Below, in pieces: positions 24,456-32,737 of a stretch of 34,404 bases of DNA. The notes below the pieces were generated by a model that searched no databases, had not been told where the DNA came from, and was given only the letters and a program-made list of their open reading frames with translations. How positions within the stretch are numbered: the stretch's first letter is position 1; each line of letters opens with the position of its first letter. Made by a program: the position numbers and the translations under genes. This stretch comes from Candidatus Gastranaerophilales bacterium (lineage in GTDB: Bacteria > Cyanobacteriota > Vampirovibrionia > Gastranaerophilales > Gastranaerophilaceae): assembly GCA_947624935.1 (NCBI GenBank), contig CANQML010000009.1, forward strand, positions 1-34,404, given 5' to 3'.

Positions 24456-24493
24456 AAATTATCCTTTTGGCTACTTTTTTGAAAATTCGCAAA
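24456..24493. repeat. Inverted repeat, left arm, cassette B
   Basis: Same sequence as 18954-18991. It pairs with 25371-25407, which carries GTAGCCAAAAGGATAATTT on the plus strand. Confidence 0.85.
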
Positions 24494-24835
24494 ATTGACC
24501 CCCTAATTTTGAAAAAGTAACAAAAAGTTTTCAGAATTTTTTAAAACAGTATTTAGGTTTTAACCCAATTTACCAGTCTTCATAATACCCAAAAATTGAA
24601 AAATTTATTTTTTGCTGATTTTTAATATTTTATCTTTAAAAAAATATACGCATTATTAGTTTGTAAATCTGATTATCCGACGAATCTATTTGTCAGCTTG
24701 CAGTTTTGGATTTCTTGCCAAAATCACTATAGAAAATTTTGTAACTGAATTTTAATATTATTTTCAAAAATAAAAATATATGAAATAATAATATTATGTT
24801 TAATTATGATGAAATTTATAGAAAGGACAAAGATT
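24494..24835. other. AT-rich leader region of the cassette B central gene
   Basis: About 200 bp (24494-24710) have no counterpart in cassette A. The following stretch (about 24735-24830), with TTTTGTAACTGAATTTTAAT and GAAATAATAATATT, matches the reverse complement of 19524-19615, i.e. the upstream region of the 19035 gene. It probably holds the promoter and carries AAAGGA before ATG 24836. No ORF is supported. Confidence 0.6.
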
Positions 24836-25318
24836 ATGGAACAAAACAAATTTTCAAACGATGCACCGGAGCAAGTTATTTTAATTCCAAACCCGAGAAT
24901 TATTAAAATTAATCCAGCGCAGTCTGAAAGAGCTTACGGGCTTTTTGATACTAAAACAGGAACTCAAGTCAGTGAATTTGTAAAAGGCAACGGCGAACAA
25001 ATTGAATTTGACAACTTAGACCCAAACATGCACTACGATGTCGGGGTTATTGAAAATCCGGGAGATGAGAAGCCCCAATTTGCAATAGCGTGGATGCCAA
25101 ACATGCGGGATGTTACTGATGATATATTAAAAAACTCGAATGATTTGCCTATAGCATATCCCAGTACTTACACAATAAGATATAAAGACGGCAATGGGGT
25201 GTATGATTTAGTAGACGACAAAGGTGAAGTGGTCGGTCAGGTTGCGAATCTGACACAAACGGGCGATAAACCATGGTTTAATTGTGCTCACACTTTCAGA
25301 ATGAAAGATGTACAATAA
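24836..25318 (+). CDS. Unknown 160-aa protein, central gene of cassette B
   Basis: A close paralog of the 19035 product with the same length from the chosen starts. Conserved stretches are DAPEQVILIP, NPAQ(P/S)ERAYGLFDTKTGTQ, GNGEQIEF, LDPNMHYDVGVIENPGD, DVTDDILKNSNDLPI and FRMKDV. The divergent parts lie in two loops (around residues 110-125 and 140-152), a pattern compatible with selection on loops. No function can be assigned. Unlike in cassette A, it is transcribed rightward, toward the right HTH gene, and its terminator lies against the right inverted-repeat arm. Confidence 0.8.
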   Translation: MEQNKFSNDAPEQVILIPNPRIIKINPAQSERAYGLFDTKTGTQVSEFVKGNGEQIEFDNLDPNMHYDVGVIENPGDEKPQFAIAWMPNMRDVTDDILKNSNDLPIAYPSTYTIRYKDGNGVYDLVDDKGEVVGQVANLTQTGDKPWFNCAHTFRMKDVQ

Positions 25319-25345
25319 ATAATTTAGCACAAACAAAATAATTAA

Positions 25346-25373
25346 GAAGCACCCTAACGGGTGCTTTTTTTTG
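25346..25373 (+). terminator. Rho-independent terminator of the cassette B central gene
   Basis: AGCACCC-TAAC-GGGTGCT (25348-25354 with 25359-25365) followed by eight Ts. Same hairpin as in cassette A, but here at the right end of the central segment. Confidence 0.9.
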
Positions 25374-25407
25374 TAAATTTTTATAAAAGTAGCCAAAAGG
25401 ATAATTT
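25371..25407. repeat. Inverted repeat, right arm, cassette B
   Basis: It pairs with 24456-24493. From 25391 onward it is identical to cassette A (19651 onward) into the HTH coding region. Confidence 0.85.
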
Positions 25408-25438
25408 CTTTATTAAATTTAATCTATAAAATATTTAT

Positions 25439-25726
25439 ATGAATAGAGGGAGTACGCCGACTATATCTTATAAAGTTTTAACTCCGAGAGAATTGGAAAT
25501 TCTTCTACTTGCGGCTATGGGGTATAAAAGTAAAAATATCGCCAAGATTTTATTTGTAAGTGTTGCAACAATTAAAAAGACTTTGGGTAATATTTATCTA
25601 AAGCTTGATGCAAAAAATAAAACAAATGCCGTCGCAATCGCTATTTTACACAAGATGATTGATATCAATATGATAAATCATATCGCTGCTAAATATAACT
25701 TAAATATGGAAGATTATGCTAAATAG
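25439..25726 (+). CDS. Stand-alone LuxR-type HTH protein, cassette B right
   Basis: The 95-aa product MNRGSTPTISYKVLTPRELE is nearly identical to the 19699 product. It has the full GerE/LuxR helix-turn-helix (LTPRELEILLLAAMGYKSK, VSVATIKKTLGNIYLKLDAK) and no other domain. It lies 72 bp after the terminator of the central gene, on the same strand, and has the same A/T-rich short leader as its twin. In cassette B it could receive read-through from the central gene, which is impossible in cassette A. Confidence 0.85.
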   Translation: MNRGSTPTISYKVLTPRELEILLLAAMGYKSKNIAKILFVSVATIKKTLGNIYLKLDAKNKTNAVAIAILHKMIDINMINHIAAKYNLNMEDYAK

Positions 25727-26000
25727 GTTGTAGATTGGGGTTTTATTTTAACAAGCAACAATTTGGCATTTAAATTGTTGGACGAGAATGCCCAACCAAC
25801 TTGTAGCCATGTTTTATCGGATTGGAATTGTACATAATCAGATGGTTGATGGGTGACAATTCCCATCCTTGTATCATGAATTTGTAAAAGATAGTAGAAT
25901 AACAATGAATTAAAAAACGGAATAAGGTTGTACCCATCCAAAGTTGTTCGAAACTGATTCGTAGATAAGTCCCCGTTTGTAATTCTTTAAAGCTGAACAT
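25714..26000 (-). pseudogene. Frameshifted copy of the 20004 small frame
   Basis: The DNA matches 20004-20267, but one base is missing in the TTCTAATATTCTTTTAC stretch (here TTCTACTATCTTTTAC). The MFSFKELQTGTYLRISFEQL start is thereby separated from the LLQIHDTRMGIVTH part, which continues in the next frame. If the 87-aa frame is not a gene, this is merely duplicated spacer DNA. Confidence 0.4.
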
Positions 26001-26003
26001 TAT

Positions 26004-26146
26004 CTAGAGAGTAAACTCGTATTTACAAGGTAAGCAAAGTTTTCGTACAGACCCGTTTATTTTAATTCAGAAAGGAGTTCTATGAATAACAAATTCTACG
26101 AACTATAATAATTGTAAACAAATATATGTTTCTTTTTTTATAAATA
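26004..26146. other. Gap between cassette B and transposase remnant; 8-codon frame with strong ribosome binding site
   Basis: AAAGGAG (26073-26079) is followed by ATG 26083 and the short frame MNNKFYEL ending in TAA. This looks like the first codons of a gene whose body was lost. AAACTCGT at 26013-26020 recurs at 26630-26637 beyond the transposase and may be a target-site duplication. Confidence 0.4.
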
Positions 26147-26568
26147 TTATAATTTTAATCCTTCTCCGATGGTATATGCAATAACACGCTTTTGTCTTCT
26201 AGAATAAGCAGTCCATACGACTGCTCGATTTCTCTTTTTTTTACATAAGTATATATTTCATCTAACTCTATTACGTCAGCTTTGTCTGATACTAAAGGAT
26301 TAAAATTTTGTAAAAGCTCTGTTAATAATTTATGTGAATTCTTTATCCATTTTAATACTGCAGTAGGACTTACTCCGAAAAACAATGCTATTTTTCTTAT
26401 CCCTACATTATTTAAGTACATTAACAATGCTTTGTACTTAACTTCTTTTGAAAACCTTTTAGGTGTCTGTGCAAATGCCTTTTTACAAGACATACACTGC
26501 ATTCTTTGTGTGCCTCTGCTTTTCCCATTTTTTCTTACCTTTGTACTTTTGCAATACGGACATTCCAT
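26147..26568 (-). pseudogene. Truncated IS1-family transposase
   Basis: The zero-frame product is 137 aa. Its N-terminal zinc ribbon (CPYCKSTKVRKNG, MQCMSCKKAF) and HTH (GIRKIALFFGVSPTAVLKWI) are typical of IS1 InsA-type proteins. The first catalytic Asp region is VIELDEIYTYV. The frame leaves the family at an A8 run (26235-26242); stepping back one base restores KKKRNRAVVWTAYSRRQKRV and IAYTIGEG to a stop at 26147. Even so the last part of the DDE domain is missing, so the element is dead or needs help. The -1 step may be programmed frameshifting as known for IS1, or simply an indel in the homopolymer. Confidence 0.8.
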
Positions 26569-26629
26569 AACTTTTTACCTCCGTTATTAGTATAGCACAA
26601 ATTCATTATTATTGCAATGAAAAGTTTAC

Positions 26630-26955
26630 AAACTCGTTTTGAAACGGGTGGATAAATTCAAATTCATAATGAAAAACACAACTTTTTATAAATAAGTGAG
26701 CGTCACTTGTTTTAAGCCATTCAACTAAATCCTGCATCATAAGTTTATGAGCTTTCAATAATATCTATTATTTGTTTTAGGCTTAAACTATTATTTTCAA
26801 TCGCAAGCGAAGAATGAAGTTTTTATCCGGTTTTCTTTCCGTAATTGAATATGATAAGGACCATTTTGCAGATAATTTACTTCTCCGATTTTTTCCGAAA
26901 TATTGGAGATAAGTTTAATTATTTTTGATGTAATTTCAAACGGCGGTTTATACAT
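26630..26955 (-). pseudogene. fic (Fic/DOC family AMP-transferase) pseudogene
   Basis: ATG 26955 starts MYKPPFEITSKIIKLISNIS, the usual N-terminus of Fic proteins. After RKENRIKT a frameshift leads to HSSLAIENNSLSLKQIIDII, which holds the inhibitory-type (S/T)xxxE(G/N) helix region, then a stop. A further frame gives MMQDLVEWLKTSDAHLFIKS and HYEFEFIHPF, the beginning of the catalytic HPFx(D/E)GNGR motif, and ends right there. The GNGR part and the rest are missing, cut off at the transposase side near 26630. Functional Fic proteins transfer AMP or similar groups to target proteins and often act as toxins; this one cannot. Confidence 0.75.
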
Positions 26956-27012
26956 ATATTTATAAGTACCTCTTAACCCCCTTATTTTAGCATAAATAAA
27001 AGATTTGTAGAT
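26956..27012. other. Short gap before the hsd operon end
   Basis: AT-rich DNA between the DUF2971 stop and the fic remnant. GAGG lies about 11 bases before the fic start. No terminator hairpin for the hsd operon is obvious. Confidence 0.4.
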
Positions 27013-28440
27013 TTAGATATAAGGTTTGAGTTCTAATTGTTTTGTCATGGTAGAATAATATAAATCATAAAATTTAAAATCTTCTCTATTTGTGTTTTCG
27101 CAATGTCTATTTATAATTTGAATTATTTTATTTTTGTCTTTATCTGAAACCTTTTGCCCAAATATAATTGCTTCCAAATCTTCAAATTTATATTTTGCTT
27201 TTCTATCTTCATCATTAGTGAATAACGAAAAAGTATCCCTAGTGAATACTCTATATTCTTCTTCATAATCCCATTCTTTAGATTTTGTACATATATATTC
27301 TACAGCTTTTTTATGATATTCAGTTCTCCAACAATCCATATTTTTATAGTTTTCAATACATTTACTGAATTTAGTCTTGTCATAATTGCAAAGCCAAAAA
27401 CCATCAATTACTGACATTGGAATACAGCCTAAAGAATTAAAAAAATCTATTTCTGGATAGTTATCAGAGTAATTTACTTTATGTATTTCATAAGAAACAT
27501 AATTTTTGGTTGCTATTGTTTCTTTTAAGCCAAAACTAATTCCATTTGATATGTATAAATCAATATTGTTTTTTAAATTTTTTGTTTTTGTTTTGTATTT
27601 TAAGCATACTCCGTTACCACCATTTGCATAATGTCCCCACATTAATTTATTATTAAAGCTATTTGTAAAACATGCAATATAATGTTCATCATATAGAAGT
27701 CTTTTTAGTTGTTGAATGTATAACTCGGTAAAATCAAATGTTAAAAGTTCAATATTATATTTATTTTTATCAAAAAATTTAATATGAAGAGCTTTTTTTA
27801 TTTCTTTATGCGTATATTCAGAAAAGTTCATCAATAAAGCAATTTTTTCTTTGTCTTTGCTATTAGTTATTATTTTCAACAACTCTGTATAGTGTGCTGT
27901 TGTTTTTAAATGATTATATATAGTAGCATATTCTTTAGATTTTAAAAGATCATTTTGGTATATGTGTTTTTTTACCAAAGTATTTATTACTAAATAGGCA
28001 TATAAGTGTATTGATTTTAAAATAAAACCTATTTCATCTTGATTGAAAGTTTTTTGAGATTCGCTCATAATTTTGGGGATTCTTGCAATTTCTGAACTAC
28101 TGAAAAACTCATCAAAAATATCTTTAAATAAAGTTTCCATTTCAGGATATGATAATGATTCATATGATAAAAATATTGGAAGATTGTTCCTATCTAATTT
28201 CTCACTAGAGTTTATTATGGAAGCAATTGCGTATAAATGATAAAGAGAATAAATATAATGCTTTAACATACATTGAAAAGCAATTTCATCGCCTTTCCAC
28301 ACTATATTCATATATTCTTCCATTTTATCATTTAGTTCTGATGGTTTGGAAAAATAAATTTCCAAGTTTTCAAGTTCTTTATATTTAAATAATTTATCAA
28401 TTGAACGATAACGATATATGTATTCTAATTTTTCTGTCAT
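27013..28440 (-). CDS. DUF2971 protein, last gene of the hsd operon
   Basis: The 475-aa soluble protein is longer than the usual DUF2971 protein (about 250-350 aa). The family starts with YRYRSIDKLFKYKELENLEI and the FSKPSELNDKME segment. The second half holds IACFTNSFNNKLMWGHYANG and EWDYEEEYRVF, also hallmark segments. An alpha-helical insertion (about residues 60-230) separates them. DUF2971 genes are common in defence islands; their activity is not established. It starts five bases after the hsdS stop and is surely co-transcribed. Confidence 0.85.
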   Translation of the reverse strand: MTEKLEYIYRYRSIDKLFKYKELENLEIYFSKPSELNDKMEEYMNIVWKGDEIAFQCMLKHYIYSLYHLYAIASIINSSEKLDRNNLPIFLSYESLSYPEMETLFKDIFDEFFSSSEIARIPKIMSESQKTFNQDEIGFILKSIHLYAYLVINTLVKKHIYQNDLLKSKEYATIYNHLKTTAHYTELLKIITNSKDKEKIALLMNFSEYTHKEIKKALHIKFFDKNKYNIELLTFDFTELYIQQLKRLLYDEHYIACFTNSFNNKLMWGHYANGGNGVCLKYKTKTKNLKNNIDLYISNGISFGLKETIATKNYVSYEIHKVNYSDNYPEIDFFNSLGCIPMSVIDGFWLCNYDKTKFSKCIENYKNMDCWRTEYHKKAVEYICTKSKEWDYEEEYRVFTRDTFSLFTNDEDRKAKYKFEDLEAIIFGQKVSDKDKNKIIQIINRHCENTNREDFKFYDLYYSTMTKQLELKPYI

Positions 28441-28445
28441 AAATT

Positions 28446-29912
28446 TTACTTAACTCCTAATTTACCACAAATCTTAATAAGCTCTTCGACTTTATCAACA
28501 ATACGTTGTTGCTCGGCAAGTGGAGGAAGGGGAATAAGAGCATTTTTCCCATCTTCAGTACCCAATCTTGGCATTTTTACACCATATGTCAACTGGTTAA
28601 CATATTGTAAAAATGTAGGGCTTTTTAATACCCATCTTAAATAATAAGGATTTAGATCCGCATAAACTCTTAATGGCAAAATTTCTGTAGTGCATATTCC
28701 ATTTTCATCTGCAACTATAACTTTATCTAGATATGGTCGTAATTTTCCATATAAAACATCCCCTTTTTGAAAACACTTCTTTGTGCTATTAAAAGATTTA
28801 TCTTTAATCCGATTTTTAATAAGTAGTTTTGAAGAGACTTTTTCGATGTCTTCTAAATCTAATATCCACATATTTTTATCAAGTTCTTCGGAATAATCTA
28901 GACTACCAGTAGCCCCATAATTCACAATTTCACCCAACCTTGTCCATTCCCAGCCTTTTGGAAGTTCAAAAGGGATTTCATCTTGGGTAATCGGTGGCAT
29001 GGGTTTTTCCTTTTTGATTTTACCTTGTTTTATCAGTTCTTCTTTTTCTGCTTTTATTCTTTTTAACAATTCGCTAGCGGGTTCGTCGTTCGGGTTTTGA
29101 GGAACGAGTTTTCCTTGAACTGCGTGCTGAAGGATTGATTGTTTAATTTTACTAGGCAGAGTTTTATTTAATTTCTCCAATTCTTCTTTGTTTTTGCCGT
29201 ATTCTTCCACCAATGGAAAAATTTCTTCCAATTTTTCAACAATACGTTGTTGTTCTAAAAAGGGAGGGATAGGAATAATGGCATTTTTTAAATTATTTTG
29301 AGTGATTTGATTTATTGTAACTGTACTTACGGATTCTAAAGTTTGCTTAAACAGGGGAGAAATAAGATAAACTTTTATCCAATTATTTATATCTGACCGA
29401 AAAATCGCCATAAACGCACCAAAAGTCATTGGCTCGTCCAGTTTTTCAATTATAGCTGCTTTCCCAACTAAATTTTTGCTTCCGTTTCTTGCACAAATTA
29501 AAATATCCCCCTGTTGTACAAATAAATTTTCACTTTTTATTTCAGTTGTTACTCTTATTAAATCGTTAAGATTTATTTTGTCATTTTGTATATTACTAGA
29601 GCGAAGAACGGGAATTCCTTTCTTTGTATTTGTAATATCTGTAGGTTTATATGTAAGACCGATATTTGATGTTCCAACATTCCTAAGTCTTACCCACTCC
29701 CAGCCTTTTGGAAGTTCAAAGGGGATTTCATCTTGACTAATCGGTGGCAGTGGTTTTTCTTTTTTGATTTTGCCTTGTTTAATTAATTCTTCTTTTTGCG
29801 CTTTTATTCTTTTTAACAATTCGCTTGCAGGCTCATCATTAGGGTTTTGCTCAACCAACTTCCCTTGCATAGCATATTGTAATATAGCTTTTTTAAGATT
29901 TTCTGCTTTCAT
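28446..29912 (-). CDS. hsdS: Type I restriction-modification specificity subunit
   Basis: The 488-aa protein consists of two halves, each with a conserved spacer and a target recognition domain. The repeated block NPNDEPASELLKRIKA, KEELIKQGKIKKEK, IPFELPKGWEW occurs at about residues 24-75 and again at about 272-325. PPFLEQQRIVEKLEEI and PPLAEQQRIVDKVEEL end the two recognition domains. HsdS sets the bipartite DNA sequence read by the HsdM2S methylase and HsdR2M2S nuclease. Its ATG overlaps the stop of the 29909 gene by four bases. The long near-identical DNA repeats inside the gene could support domain exchange. Confidence 0.95.
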   Translation of the reverse strand: MKAENLKKAILQYAMQGKLVEQNPNDEPASELLKRIKAQKEELIKQGKIKKEKPLPPISQDEIPFELPKGWEWVRLRNVGTSNIGLTYKPTDITNTKKGIPVLRSSNIQNDKINLNDLIRVTTEIKSENLFVQQGDILICARNGSKNLVGKAAIIEKLDEPMTFGAFMAIFRSDINNWIKVYLISPLFKQTLESVSTVTINQITQNNLKNAIIPIPPFLEQQRIVEKLEEIFPLVEEYGKNKEELEKLNKTLPSKIKQSILQHAVQGKLVPQNPNDEPASELLKRIKAEKEELIKQGKIKKEKPMPPITQDEIPFELPKGWEWTRLGEIVNYGATGSLDYSEELDKNMWILDLEDIEKVSSKLLIKNRIKDKSFNSTKKCFQKGDVLYGKLRPYLDKVIVADENGICTTEILPLRVYADLNPYYLRWVLKSPTFLQYVNQLTYGVKMPRLGTEDGKNALIPLPPLAEQQRIVDKVEELIKICGKLGVK

Positions 29913-30688
29913 TTATTTTTTAATCCTATAAAATATAAAAATGAATTTACTTTAAACAGCAATTTTTTATTAAATAATTTTAAATAATCTAATATATTGA
30001 GGCTTTTTGTCCAAGAGTTTTCTATAATTCCCGATAGGTTTATAACTTCAGGAAATTGATTAATGTTAGGAACAAAAGAGTCAAAATTATGATTTATAAA
30101 AATATCCCTATCATCTAAATATAAAAAATTAAAATATAAACTTTTACACTTCAGTAGTTTTTCCCTTAATAAAAGCAAGTATGAAATACTTTTATCGATA
30201 TAAACTTTTGTTAGTTCAAATGTTTCAATTCCGTATTTAATGGTTTGCTCGGTTAAACTTCCATTCGCTCTATAGATGTTTCTATTGTCTGCATAATGTT
30301 CTTGACATAAATTAATAGATTCTTGTGTTAAAAAAATCTGCTTTTCTATTTCGCTGAGTAATAACAAAAACTGAAAATTATATTTTGCTAAAAATGTATT
30401 TTGTTCTATATTCGCTTTGAATGATATATTAGGTGGGTATATTGTTTCTTGTACAGCATTTTGAGGATTTTCGCATAATAATTTTTCTATTTTTGATAGA
30501 TATACTATTTTATAATTTAATAATGCAATCCAGACAACATTAACTTGATTTAATAATATATTAAACTGTTTAAAATTTTTTTCATCTTGTTTTTTATTTT
30601 CGCTATTCATATTAAATTTATAAGCAAAATATGCACCTGCAAATGCACAAGCAAATGGTATTATAATATCAGTTGCATTAAACAACAT
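29909..30688 (-). CDS. Unknown membrane-anchored protein inserted between hsdM and hsdS
   Basis: Not recognised. The 259-aa protein has one N-terminal hydrophobic segment (DIIIPFACAFAGAYFAYKF, about residues 7-25) followed by a basic KK-rich stretch, so a membrane anchor with a cytoplasmic, mostly alpha-helical body is likely. It overlaps hsdM by 11 bp upstream, with GGAGGT before its ATG, and hsdS by four bases downstream, so it is translated as part of the hsd operon. Type I operons often carry extra genes between subunits (for example the anticodon nuclease prrC or rlo genes), but no nuclease or NTPase motif is visible here. Confidence 0.8.
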   Translation of the reverse strand: MLFNATDIIIPFACAFAGAYFAYKFNMNSENKKQDEKNFKQFNILLNQVNVVWIALLNYKIVYLSKIEKLLCENPQNAVQETIYPPNISFKANIEQNTFLAKYNFQFLLLLSEIEKQIFLTQESINLCQEHYADNRNIYRANGSLTEQTIKYGIETFELTKVYIDKSISYLLLLREKLLKCKSLYFNFLYLDDRDIFINHNFDSFVPNINQFPEVINLSGIIENSWTKSLNILDYLKLFNKKLLFKVNSFLYFIGLKNK

Positions 30689-32141
30689 TTTTACCTCCGA
30701 TTAATTCTTTAATCTTATTCAAAACATCATCAATATTTTTATCAAGTTCAGCCCTTTTTTCTTGATATTGTTCTATTAGTTCTAATGGCGGTAAAACAAC
30801 TTCTTCTTCATAAGGATAACCGCATAAATCAAGATTATAATTTCTCTGTTTTATTTCATCAATTGTGTATTTTTTAGCCTTAAAAAAGCCGTCCAATTCT
30901 ATTTCTTTTCTATCTTTCCACCAATCTTCAACAGGTTTTAGGTGTTCTCTTTTCATTGGTTTTGTTTTTGAAAAATTCTTGTAGCCCTCTGGCATATCTA
31001 ACCTATAAAACCAAGTTTCTTTTGTAGGTTCACCTTTTATAAAAAATAAAAGATTTGTATTAATTGAAGTATAAGGAGCAAATACACTTTTGGGAAGTCT
31101 TATAACTGTGTGCAAATTGCATTCTTGCATTAATTTTTCTTTAATCCTTGTTTTAACACCTTCCCCAAATAGTGCCCCGTCCGGTAATACTATTCCGCAT
31201 TTACCTTGCGGTTTCAATTTCGCAATTATATAGAGCAAAAATAAGTCTGCCGTTTCTTTCGTTCTATATGCAGACGGGAAATTTGTTTCAATGCCGTCTT
31301 CTTCTACACCTCCAAAAGGCGGATTAGTTATTATACAATCAACTCTATCAGCAGTTGTTATATTATTTATAGGTTTTGATAATGTATTATCTCTTTTTAT
31401 ATTTATCGGAGTGTCAATCCCATGCAATATCATATTTGTTGTGCATAATTGGTGCGGAAGCGGTTTTTTCTCAATCCCAAAGATATTACTGTTTAGCATT
31501 TCACCGTCTTGTGTATTTTTAATTTGTTTTTTTAAGTGTTCAATTGAACAAGCTAAAAATCCACCGGTACCGCAAGCAGGGTCAAGAATTTTTTCACCTA
31601 GTTGTGGGTTTATCGTATCAACAATAAATTGGGTTACGGCACGAGGAGTGTAATATTCCCCTGCATTGCCTGCTGATTGCAGACTTTGCAAAAGTTGTTC
31701 ATAAATATCATTAAAAAGGTGTCTGTCTTCTGATGAATTAAAATCTATTTCATTTATTTTATTTATAACCTGCCGAAGTAAAGTTCCTGATTTCATGTAG
31801 TTATATGTATCTTGAAATATATTTTTAATAATTAAAGTTCTGTCATCTGAATTGTTTTCAAGGTTTTGCAGATATGGAAATAAGTCATTATTAATAAATT
31901 CAATTAAATCATCACCCGTCAGTCCCTCATCATCTTTAGCCCAATTTTGCCAACGGTATTTTGCTTCTATGGGCGAATTATAATTATCCTGCGTAAGTTC
32001 TGCTTCATCTTCTTTATCTGCAAATATTTTCAAAAATAACATCCAAACAATTTGAGAAAGTCTTTGAGCATCTCCGTCAACTCCCGTATCTTTTCTCATT
32101 ATGTCTTGTATTGCTTTAATTACACTTGATATATTTGGCAT
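30678..32141 (-). CDS. hsdM: Type I restriction-modification methyltransferase subunit
   Basis: The 487-aa protein is complete. The N-terminal HsdM_N helical domain (IKAIQDIMRKDTGVDGDAQR) is followed by the N6-adenine methylase domain, with motif I LDPACGTGGFL, motif IV IITNPPFGG and the YYTPR region just before. It methylates adenine in the sequence set by HsdS, protecting host DNA. GAGGAG lies before the ATG, two bases after the stop of the 32144 gene. Confidence 0.96.
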   Translation of the reverse strand: MPNISSVIKAIQDIMRKDTGVDGDAQRLSQIVWMLFLKIFADKEDEAELTQDNYNSPIEAKYRWQNWAKDDEGLTGDDLIEFINNDLFPYLQNLENNSDDRTLIIKNIFQDTYNYMKSGTLLRQVINKINEIDFNSSEDRHLFNDIYEQLLQSLQSAGNAGEYYTPRAVTQFIVDTINPQLGEKILDPACGTGGFLACSIEHLKKQIKNTQDGEMLNSNIFGIEKKPLPHQLCTTNMILHGIDTPINIKRDNTLSKPINNITTADRVDCIITNPPFGGVEEDGIETNFPSAYRTKETADLFLLYIIAKLKPQGKCGIVLPDGALFGEGVKTRIKEKLMQECNLHTVIRLPKSVFAPYTSINTNLLFFIKGEPTKETWFYRLDMPEGYKNFSKTKPMKREHLKPVEDWWKDRKEIELDGFFKAKKYTIDEIKQRNYNLDLCGYPYEEEVVLPPLELIEQYQEKRAELDKNIDDVLNKIKELIGGKNVV

Positions 32142-32143
32142 TG

Positions 32144-32737
32144 TTACTCCTCTATTCCTAAATCTTTCTTTAATAAAGTTACCAGTTCTGAAATAATTTT
32201 AATATACTTTTCTACTTTTTGTTTGTTATTGTCTAAGTCATCTGTTGAATTAATTAATAAATTTTGATCAACATCTAATTCTACAATTTCTTTTATTTTT
32301 GTTTCAATATCATTATTGATGTACATTAAAATTTCTAACCCTGGCATTGATAGATAACCTTTGATTTTTGAAAATTCTCTATACAAATCAATTACATTGG
32401 TTTTTTGAATATTAAACTCATCTTCAGAATTATATTTTTTTGCATTTAGTAAATGTAAGTTTGCAATCGTTTGTCCGGAAATTTTCCAAAAATCATCACA
32501 GATTTCAAAATATTTAGCATAAGCATTGTATTTCTTTTCATATAAAAATTGTTTTTGATGTTTTTCTAATTCCAAATTCTTGGTGCAAAATGGTATTATT
32601 ATAGATGCCATAATTGTAGACAGTGCTATTGCAGAATCATATTTTGTATAATATACCATTATTACAACCGCAATTGCTAATACAAGCATTGATAAACCTA
32701 GAATAATGTCCGTTGCCTTTAAATTTGTCTGCATCAT
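32144..32737 (-). CDS. Unknown two-helix membrane protein between hsdR and hsdM
   Basis: Not recognised. The 197-aa protein has two hydrophobic segments near the N-terminus (IILGLSMLVLAIAVVIMVYY, about residues 11-30, and SAIALSTIMASIIIPFCT, about 35-52), then a charged helical cytoplasmic tail. The ATG at 32737 overlaps the hsdR stop by four bases; a second ATG at 32734 is also in reach of the GAGGTGG site. It and the 29909 product share the plan N-terminal membrane helix plus helical tail but no clear sequence similarity. Whether they act with the restriction complex or as a separate linked system is unknown. Confidence 0.78.
   Translation of the reverse strand: MMQTNLKATDIILGLSMLVLAIAVVIMVYYTKYDSAIALSTIMASIIIPFCTKNLELEKHQKQFLYEKKYNAYAKYFEICDDFWKISGQTIANLHLLNAKKYNSEDEFNIQKTNVIDLYREFSKIKGYLSMPGLEILMYINNDIETKIKEIVELDVDQNLLINSTDDLDNNKQKVEKYIKIISELVTLLKKDLGIEE

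Larger units (their letters stand above)
24136..26003. repeat. Cassette B: second HTH-payload-HTH unit
   Basis: Direct repeat of cassette A in its outer parts (24136-24493 and 25371-26003), with the segment between the inverted-repeat arms in opposite orientation and about 200 bp longer. The similarity ends at AACATTATCTA (about 26003), where cassette A meets the ATPase gene. Confidence 0.85.

Noticed and set aside
18616-26003. Active invertible switch driven by a recombinase in the window
   Set aside because: No tyrosine or serine recombinase is present; the LuxR-type proteins are not known to recombine DNA. Only the inverted arrangement itself is claimed.
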